Source of the DNA: Pseudorasbora parva
Lineage: Eukaryota; Chordata; Actinopteri; Cypriniformes; Gobionidae
NCBI RefSeq assembly: GCF_024679245.1
Contig: NW_027125104.1
Span: forward strand, 620,001-684,000
Direction of reading: 5' to 3'
Length of the DNA: 64,000 bases
Shown here: positions 56,495-64,000 of the stretch, piece after piece
How the letters are laid out: each line of letters begins with the position of its first letter
Numbering within the stretch: position 1 is the stretch's first letter
Notes under the pieces: model-generated
Told to the model about the DNA's origin: nothing
Databases searched by the model: none
The model's input: the letters and a program-made list of their open reading frames with translations, nothing else
Position numbers and translations under genes: made by a program

Positions 56495-56685
56495 ATCGCT
56501 TCTCGGCCTTTTGGCTAAGATCAAGTGTAGTATCTGTTCTTATCAGTTTAATATCTGATACGTCCCCTATCCGGGGACTGCATATTAAATTGATTTTTGG
56601 CACATGGAGCCGGAACCGGGGCTTGCTCCGTCCACTCCACGCATCGACCTGGTATTGCAGTGCCTCCAGGAACGGTGTGCTTCCC
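56495..56685 (+). ncRNA. RNU2: U2 spliceosomal snRNA (copy 23, PSE variant)
   Basis: The gene is complete; PSE core TCACA (A at 56439). Confidence 0.97.
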
Positions 56686-57153
56686 CTTTTTGGGGACTGC
56701 GAATTGTTGTGACTAATAGAAGAACCAACAACACCACTGGAATTTTGTCAGAGAATACAGAAATACGCAGGAAGCGCATACAGAATGACGATGAGGTGAC
56801 CGTTGACGATGACCGTGCCACAGAGAAAGCAGCAAGCTGCGGTCATATGAGCATAGGGAAAAAAGAAGAACAAAAGCGTCGGTTGCCGGCCGGCTGACTC
56901 ATCACCGTCACAGCACGTTTTTTGATGTCCCTCTTATTTGAGAGTCTTTACCAACGAGCTGATGAGTCGAATCAGGGGTTTGTGTTGGATGGATTAGGGA
57001 CACCTGATTCAAATCAAGGTCAGGCACGCACGCACGCAGCAGTCAAGCAATGGAAGGTGCCCCGTCCTTCCTTTTCTTGGGGGAGGGGAAGGTCACCGTG
57101 TTTGAGGATGGCGAAGGGGGATAGGGCGCCTCTGCCTGGAGGCCAGGCAACTC

Positions 57154-57317
57154 ATACTTACCTGGCAGGGGAGACACCATGATCAGGAAGGTGGTTCACC
57201 CAGGGCGAGGCTCGGCCATTGCACTCCGGTTGTGCTGACCCCTGCGAATTCCCCAAATGTGGGAATCTCGACTGCATAATTTATGGTAGTGGGGGACTGC
57301 ATTCGCGCTCTCCCCTG
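57154..57317 (+). ncRNA. RNU1: U1 spliceosomal snRNA (copy 26, stem-loop IV variant)
   Basis: This is the only U1 copy in which I see a change inside the gene. Position 57301 is A instead of G, U1 nucleotide 148. The stem-loop IV tip becomes GCA-TTCG-CGC, losing the G-C pair that closes the TTCG loop. The 5' splice-site-pairing end and the Sm site are unchanged. The copy could be a functional variant or mildly destabilised. Confidence 0.96.
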
Positions 57318-58350
57318 TACACACTGGTTAAAAGCAGATAGCGTGGAGGGAAAAAGCGTGCGGTTCTTGACGCTTGTGGCGCCGCCCACTGCCCCAAAGG
57401 GTGAAGTTGCACCAGTTTTGTTATGTTTCTGTCTCTTTCTGCTGTGTCAGCCAGTGACCCGGAGAGTTCAGAGAACTGAACTGCGTCTGTTTTCATCGAG
57501 GTTGTCGAAACCTGCGACCGGTTTGCCGAATGTGGTTTTTCCCACAAACTTTGATATTCAACGGACGAGTTGATTGACAGCAGTGGTCCCAAAGGCAAAG
57601 TTGTTCGGATGGAGGTTTTCTGTCGTATGGTACGACTGTCTCGTGCGCGTGCTGTGAAAAAGCACGCGACATACGTTCGCCTATAGCCGCTCTCATGTTG
57701 TTGCTTTTTCATTTTAAAGCGCCACTAGGTGGCCATTCACCGCGTCCTTTCTCGCCTGACCCCAGACTGAGCCCGTGCACGGGTGTACCGGCTTGGGTGA
57801 AATTGTCTCGTTCCGTCCAAGAGCTATAGCCGTTCTAGCAGACCCCGCCTCGCCCAGCCCGTAGGTTTCGGCCTGCCGCCGCCAAGCTGAATCGAAATTC
57901 CCACTTTTTTTCCGATCTGGACGGACAGTCAGACTCCAGAGAATCTTTCTGCACTGGTTTGGGCCAGATCGGGCAAAAGACCTAGGACTAGTGTGCAAAA
58001 GTAGGTTTTTCACAAAATCCCAAATACCCGAAAATTTCGCCAGCGCAACCTTCGAATCCGAGGCATGCGTCTCGCTCGGCTCGAGCCAAGGATTCCGATG
58101 ATATAAGACACTTGGTTCTGCGGCGTGCGGTTTGGGAGCTACGAGCCATTTCGTACTTTCGGTGGCTGTAGCGCCACCGCCGGGCCCATCGGGGGGCCAG
58201 CCTTGGTGATGTTGTAGAGCGAGTGGCTAGTACCATCCCTCAAAGTTTCAGGTCTCTACGACGTACGGCCTTTGCCAACCCTCCCCCCCCTCACCGCTTC
58301 CCAGATGGGCGTCGCCTTTGCCGGCTCCCCTGCCGCTGCGTCATTGTGTC

Positions 58351-58541
58351 ATCGCTTCTCGGCCTTTTGGCTAAGATCAAGTGTAGTATCTGTTCTTATC
58401 AGTTTAATATCTGATACGTCCCCTATCCGGGGACTGCATATTAAATTGATTTTTGGCACATGGAGCCGGAACCGGGGCTTGCTCCGTCCACTCCACGCAT
58501 CGACCTGGTATTGCAGTGCCTCCAGGAACGGTGTGCTTCCC
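58351..58541 (+). ncRNA. RNU2: U2 spliceosomal snRNA (copy 24)
   Basis: Complete; standard PSE (C at 58295). Confidence 0.97.
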
Positions 58542-59009
58542 CTTTTTGGGGACTGCGAATTGTTGTGACTAATAGAAGAACCAACAACACCACTGGAATT
58601 TTGTCAGAGAATACAGAAATACGCAGGAAGCGCATACAGAATGACGATGAGGTGACCGTTGACGATGACCGTGCCACAGAGAAAGCAGCAAGCTGCGGTC
58701 ATATGAGCATAGGGAAAAAAGAAGAACAAAAGCGTCGGTTGCCGGCCGGCTGACTCATCACCGTCACAGCACGTTTTTTGATGTCCCTCTTATTTGAGAG
58801 TCTTTACCAACGAGCTGATGAGTCGAATCGGGGGTTTGTGTTGGATGGATTAGGGACACCTGATTCAAATCAAGGTCAGGCACGCACGCACGCAGCAGTC
58901 AAGCAATGGAAGGTGCCCCGTCCTTCCTTTTCTTGGGGGAGGGGAAGGTCACCGTGTTTGAGGATGGCGAAGGGGGATAGGGCGCCTCTGCCTGGAGGCC
59001 AGGCAACTC

Positions 59010-59173
59010 ATACTTACCTGGCAGGGGAGACACCATGATCAGGAAGGTGGTTCACCCAGGGCGAGGCTCGGCCATTGCACTCCGGTTGTGCTGACCCCTG
59101 CGAATTCCCCAAATGTGGGAATCTCGACTGCATAATTTATGGTAGTGGGGGACTGCGTTCGCGCTCTCCCCTG
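59010..59173 (+). ncRNA. RNU1: U1 spliceosomal snRNA (copy 27)
   Basis: The gene is unchanged; G at 58830, second G-type member of the dimer region. Confidence 0.97.
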
Positions 59174-60206
59174 TACACACTGGTTAAAAGCAGATAGCGT
59201 GGAGGGAAAAAGCGTGCGGTTCTTGACGCTTGTGGCGCCGCCCACTGCCCCAAAGGGTGAAGTTGCACCAGTTTTGTTATGTTTCTGTCTCTTTCTGCTG
59301 TGTCAGCCAGTGACCCGGAGAGTTCAGAGAACTGAACTGCGTCTGTTTTCATCGAGGTTGTCGAAACCTGCGACCGGTTTGCCGAATGTGGTTTTTCCCA
59401 CAAACTTTGATATTCAACGGACGAGTTGATTGACAGCAGTGGTCCCAAAGGCAAAGTTGTTCGGATGGAGGTTTTCTGTCGTATGGTACGACTGTCTCGT
59501 GCGCGTGCTGTGAAAAAGCACGCGACATACGTTCGCCTATAGCCGCTCTCATGTTGTTGCTTTTTCATTTTAAAGCGCCACTAGGTGGCCATTCACCGCG
59601 TCCTTTCTCGCCTGACCCCAGACTGAGCCCGTGCACGGGTGTACCGGCTTGGGTGAAATTGTCTCGTTCCGTCCAAGAGCTATAGCCGTTCTAGCAGACC
59701 CCGCCTCGCCCAGCCCGTAGGTTTCGGCCTGCCGCCGCCAAGCTGAATCGAAATTCCCACTTTTTTTCCGATCTGGACGGACAGTCAGACTCCAGAGAAT
59801 CTTTCTGCACTGGTTTGGGCCAGATCGGGCAAAAGACCTAGGACTAGTGTGCAAAAGTAGGTTTTTCACAAAATCCCAAATACCCGAAAATTTCGCCAGC
59901 GCAACCTTCGAATCCGAGGCATGCGTCTCGCTCGGCTCGAGCCAAGGATTCCGATGATATAAGACACTTGGTTCTGCGGCGTGCGGTTTGGGAGCTACGA
60001 GCCATTTCGTACTTTCGGTGGCTGTAGCGCCACCGCCGGGCCCATCGGGGGGCCAGCCTTGGTGATGTTGTAGAGCGAGTGGCTAGTACCATCCCTCAAA
60101 GTTTCAGGTCTCTACGACGTACGGCCTTTGCCAACCCTCCCCCCCCTCACAGCTTCCCAGATGGGCGTCGCCTTTGCCGGCTCCCCTGCCGCTGCGTCAT
60201 TGTGTC

Positions 60207-60397
60207 ATCGCTTCTCGGCCTTTTGGCTAAGATCAAGTGTAGTATCTGTTCTTATCAGTTTAATATCTGATACGTCCCCTATCCGGGGACTGCATATTAA
60301 ATTGATTTTTGGCACATGGAGCCGGAACCGGGGCTTGCTCCGTCCACTCCACGCATCGACCTGGTATTGCAGTGCCTCCAGGAACGGTGTGCTTCCC
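60207..60397 (+). ncRNA. RNU2: U2 spliceosomal snRNA (copy 25, PSE variant)
   Basis: The gene is complete; PSE core TCACA (A at 60151). Confidence 0.97.
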
Positions 60398-60865
60398 CTT
60401 TTTGGGGACTGCGAATTGTTGTGACTAATAGAAGAACCAACAACACCACTGGAATTTTGTCAGAGAATACAGAAATACGCAGGAAGCGCATACAGAATGA
60501 CGATGAGGTGACCGTTGACGATGACCGTGCCACAGAGAAAGCAGCAAGCTGCGGTCATATGAGCATAGGGAAAAAAGAAGAACAAAAGCGTCGGTTGCCG
60601 GCCGGCTGACTCATCACCGTCACAGCACGTTTTTTGATGTCCCTCTTATTTGAGAGTCTTTACCAACGAGCTGATGAGTCGAATCAGGGGTTTGTGTTGG
60701 ATGGATTAGGGACACCTGATTCAAATCAAGGTCAGGCACGCACGCACGCAGCAGTCAAGCAATGGAAGGTGCCCCGTCCTTCCTTTTCTTGGGGGAGGGG
60801 AAGGTCACCGTGTTTGAGGATGGCGAAGGGGGATAGGGCGCCTCTGCCTGGAGGCCAGGCAACTC

Positions 60866-61029
60866 ATACTTACCTGGCAGGGGAGACACCATGATCAGGA
60901 AGGTGGTTCACCCAGGGCGAGGCTCGGCCATTGCACTCCGGTTGTGCTGACCCCTGCGAATTCCCCAAATGTGGGAATCTCGACTGCATAATTTATGGTA
61001 GTGGGGGACTGCGTTCGCGCTCTCCCCTG
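60866..61029 (+). ncRNA. RNU1: U1 spliceosomal snRNA (copy 28)
   Basis: The gene is unchanged; A at 60686. Confidence 0.97.
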
Positions 61030-62062
61030 TACACACTGGTTAAAAGCAGATAGCGTGGAGGGAAAAAGCGTGCGGTTCTTGACGCTTGTGGCGCCGCCCA
61101 CTGCCCCAAAGGGTGAAGTTGCACCAGTTTTGTTATGTTTCTGTCTCTTTCTGCTGTGTCAGCCAGTGACCCGGAGAGTTCAGAGAACTGAACTGCGTCT
61201 GTTTTCATCGAGGTTGTCGAAACCTGCGACCGGTTTGCCGAATGTGGTTTTTCCCACAAACTTTGATATTCAACGGACGAGTTGATTGACAGCAGTGGTC
61301 CCAAAGGCAAAGTTGTTCGGATGGAGGTTTTCTGTCGTATGGTACGACTGTCTCGTGCGCGTGCTGTGAAAAAGCACGCGACATACGTTCGCCTATAGCC
61401 GCTCTCATGTTGTTGCTTTTTCATTTTAAAGCGCCACTAGGTGGCCATTCACCGCGTCCTTTCTCGCCTGACCCCAGACTGAGCCCGTGCACGGGTGTAC
61501 CGGCTTGGGTGAAATTGTCTCGTTCCGTCCAAGAGCTATAGCCGTTCTAGCAGACCCCGCCTCGCCCAGCCCGTAGGTTTCGGCCTGCCGCCGCCAAGCT
61601 GAATCGAAATTCCCACTTTTTTTCCGATCTGGACGGACAGTCAGACTCCAGAGAATCTTTCTGCACTGGTTTGGGCCAGATCGGGCAAAAGACCTAGGAC
61701 TAGTGTGCAAAAGTAGGTTTTTCACAAAATCCCAAATACCCGAAAATTTCGCCAGCGCAACCTTCGAATCCGAGGCATGCGTCTCGCTCGGCTCGAGCCA
61801 AGGATTCCGATGATATAAGACACTTGGTTCTGCGGCGTGCGGTTTGGGAGCTACGAGCCATTTCGTACTTTCGGTGGCTGTAGCGCCACCGCCGGGCCCA
61901 TCGGGGGGCCAGCCTTGGTGATGTTGTAGAGCGAGTGGCTAGTACCATCCCTCAAAGTTTCAGGTCTCTACGACGTACGGCCTTTGCCAACCCTCCCCCC
62001 CCTCACCGCTTCCCAGATGGGCGTCGCCTTTGCCGGCTCCCCTGCCGCTGCGTCATTGTGTC

Positions 62063-62253
62063 ATCGCTTCTCGGCCTTTTGGCTAAGATCAAGTGTAGTA
62101 TCTGTTCTTATCAGTTTAATATCTGATACGTCCCCTATCCGGGGACTGCATATTAAATTGATTTTTGGCACATGGAGCCGGAACCGGGGCTTGCTCCGTC
62201 CACTCCACGCATCGACCTGGTATTGCAGTGCCTCCAGGAACGGTGTGCTTCCC
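62063..62253 (+). ncRNA. RNU2: U2 spliceosomal snRNA (copy 26)
   Basis: Complete; standard PSE (C at 62007). Confidence 0.97.
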
Positions 62254-62721
62254 CTTTTTGGGGACTGCGAATTGTTGTGACTAATAGAAGAACCAACAAC
62301 ACCACTGGAATTTTGTCAGAGAATACAGAAATACGCAGGAAGCGCATACAGAATGACGATGAGGTGACCGTTGACGATGACCGTGCCACAGAGAAAGCAG
62401 CAAGCTGCGGTCATATGAGCATAGGGAAAAAAGAAGAACAAAAGCGTCGGTTGCCGGCCGGCTGACTCATCACCGTCACAGCACGTTTTTTGATGTCCCT
62501 CTTATTTGAGAGTCTTTACCAACGAGCTGATGAGTCGAATCGGGGGTTTGTGTTGGATGGATTAGGGACACCTGATTCAAATCAAGGTCAGGCACGCACG
62601 CACGCAGCAGTCAAGCAATGGAAGGTGCCCCGTCCTTCCTTTTCTTGGGGGAGGGGAAGGTCACCGTGTTTGAGGATGGCGAAGGGGGATAGGGCGCCTC
62701 TGCCTGGAGGCCAGGCAACTC

Positions 62722-62885
62722 ATACTTACCTGGCAGGGGAGACACCATGATCAGGAAGGTGGTTCACCCAGGGCGAGGCTCGGCCATTGCACTCCGGTTG
62801 TGCTGACCCCTGCGAATTCCCCAAATGTGGGAATCTCGACTGCATAATTTATGGTAGTGGGGGACTGCGTTCGCGCTCTCCCCTG
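62722..62885 (+). ncRNA. RNU1: U1 spliceosomal snRNA (copy 29)
   Basis: The gene is unchanged; G at 62542. Last U1 in the window. Confidence 0.97.
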
Positions 62886-63918
62886 TACACACTGGTTAAA
62901 AGCAGATAGCGTGGAGGGAAAAAGCGTGCGGTTCTTGACGCTTGTGGCGCCGCCCACTGCCCCAAAGGGTGAAGTTGCACCAGTTTTGTTATGTTTCTGT
63001 CTCTTTCTGCTGTGTCAGCCAGTGACCCGGAGAGTTCAGAGAACTGAACTGCGTCTGTTTTCATCGAGGTTGTCGAAACCTGCGACCGGTTTGCCGAATG
63101 TGGTTTTTCCCACAAACTTTGATATTCAACGGACGAGTTGATTGACAGCAGTGGTCCCAAAGGCAAAGTTGTTCGGATGGAGGTTTTCTGTCGTATGGTA
63201 CGACTGTCTCGTGCGCGTGCTGTGAAAAAGCACGCGACATACGTTCGCCTATAGCCGCTCTCATGTTGTTGCTTTTTCATTTTAAAGCGCCACTAGGTGG
63301 CCATTCACCGCGTCCTTTCTCGCCTGACCCCAGACTGAGCCCGTGCACGGGTGTACCGGCTTGGGTGAAATTGTCTCGTTCCGTCCAAGAGCTATAGCCG
63401 TTCTAGCAGACCCCGCCTCGCCCAGCCCGTAGGTTTCGGCCTGCCGCCGCCAAGCTGAATCGAAATTCCCACTTTTTTTCCGATCTGGACGGACAGTCAG
63501 ACTCCAGAGAATCTTTCTGCACTGGTTTGGGCCAGATCGGGCAAAAGACCTAGGACTAGTGTGCAAAAGTAGGTTTTTCACAAAATCCCAAATACCCGAA
63601 AATTTCGCCAGCGCAACCTTCGAATCCGAGGCATGCGTCTCGCTCGGCTCGAGCCAAGGATTCCGATGATATAAGACACTTGGTTCTGCGGCGTGCGGTT
63701 TGGGAGCTACGAGCCATTTCGTACTTTCGGTGGCTGTAGCGCCACCGCCGGGCCCATCGGGGGGCCAGCCTTGGTGATGTTGTAGAGCGAGTGGCTAGTA
63801 CCATCCCTCAAAGTTTCAGGTCTCTACGACGTACGGCCTTTGCCAACCCTCCCCCCCCTCACAGCTTCCCAGATGGGCGTCGCCTTTGCCGGCTCCCCTG
63901 CCGCTGCGTCATTGTGTC

Positions 63919-64000
63919 ATCGCTTCTCGGCCTTTTGGCTAAGATCAAGTGTAGTATCTGTTCTTATCAGTTTAATATCTGATACGTCCCCTATCCGGGG
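63919..64000 (+). ncRNA. RNU2: U2 spliceosomal snRNA (copy 27, cut by window end)
   Basis: The first 82 nucleotides are present, including the GTAGTA branch-point sequence; the rest lies beyond the window. PSE core TCACA (A at 63863). Confidence 0.95.

Larger units (their letters stand above)
19412..64000 (+). repeat. U1-U2 snRNA tandem array, right block of about 24 units
   Basis: This is an uninterrupted head-to-tail array of 1856-bp units on one strand, running to the window end inside a U2 gene. The first four units (U1 at 20034-25602) share C at the base 477 downstream of the U1 start; the unit at 34882 shares it too. Units with U1 at 40450-46018 share G at the base 180 upstream of U1. 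From 53442 onward two spacer types alternate, giving a 3712-bp dimer period. Confidence 0.97.

Noticed and set aside
1..64000. CRISPR-like or bacterial repeat array, or 5S rRNA linkage
   Set aside because: The repeats are 1.86 kb with snRNA genes, no short direct repeat-spacer pattern exists, and no 5S rRNA sequence was recognised in the unit.

Overview
The window is animal nuclear DNA, most likely from a ray-finned fish. It holds a tandem array of linked U1 and U2 spliceosomal snRNA genes, interrupted by two full-length non-LTR retrotransposons that are both inserted in U2. There are no bacterial genes. The fish assignment is an inference: the snRNAs are vertebrate-like, and Tx1-type elements inserted in U2 snRNA genes (the Keno family, from memory) are known from fish genomes.

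Layout. The repeat unit is 1856 bp; two units are 1852 bp. Each unit carries, on the + strand, U1 (164 nt), a spacer of about 1033 bp, U2 (about 191 nt) and a spacer of about 468 bp. The array fills 1-3548, 8389-13943 and 19412-64000. I count 29 complete U1 copies, 26 complete U2 copies, one U2 cut by the window end, and two U2 copies each split in half by a retrotransposon. U1 and U2 are nearly invariant. The visible differences lie mainly in the spacers and fall into a few shared types, as expected from unequal exchange and gene conversion.

Promoters. Each U1 and each U2 has a proximal sequence element (PSE) about 45-60 bp upstream. U1 has a good 3' box 9 nt downstream and U2 a weaker candidate. 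These are the signals of RNA polymerase II snRNA genes. The U1-U2 spacer also contains a consensus-matching CTCF-like site, a run of small hairpins and extra PSE-like words, all repeated in every unit.

Retrotransposons. Element 1 (3549-8388, about 4.84 kb) and element 2 (13944-19411, about 5.47 kb) share one layout. ORF1 has an RRM-like region and three CCHC zinc knuckles. ORF2 has an AP-endonuclease domain, a reverse transcriptase and a C-terminal zinc knuckle. Both have intact reading frames and an A-rich 3' tail. They are clearly different in sequence but occupy exactly the same site: U2 nucleotides 1-32 lie on the left, U2 resumes at nucleotide 38 on the right, and GTAGT (33-37) of the branch-point recognition sequence GUAGUA is missing. 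Element 1 also has ORF1 and ORF2 in one frame separated by a single TAA, with no AUG available to start ORF2.

Best leads: (1) two families with identical target use that remove the functional core of U2; (2) the ORF1-TAA-ORF2 arrangement and 28-nt leader of element 1; (3) a 3712-bp dimer higher-order repeat at the right end, in which alternate U2 genes carry a PSE-core variant; (4) a possible extra small transcription unit upstream of U1 in every repeat.
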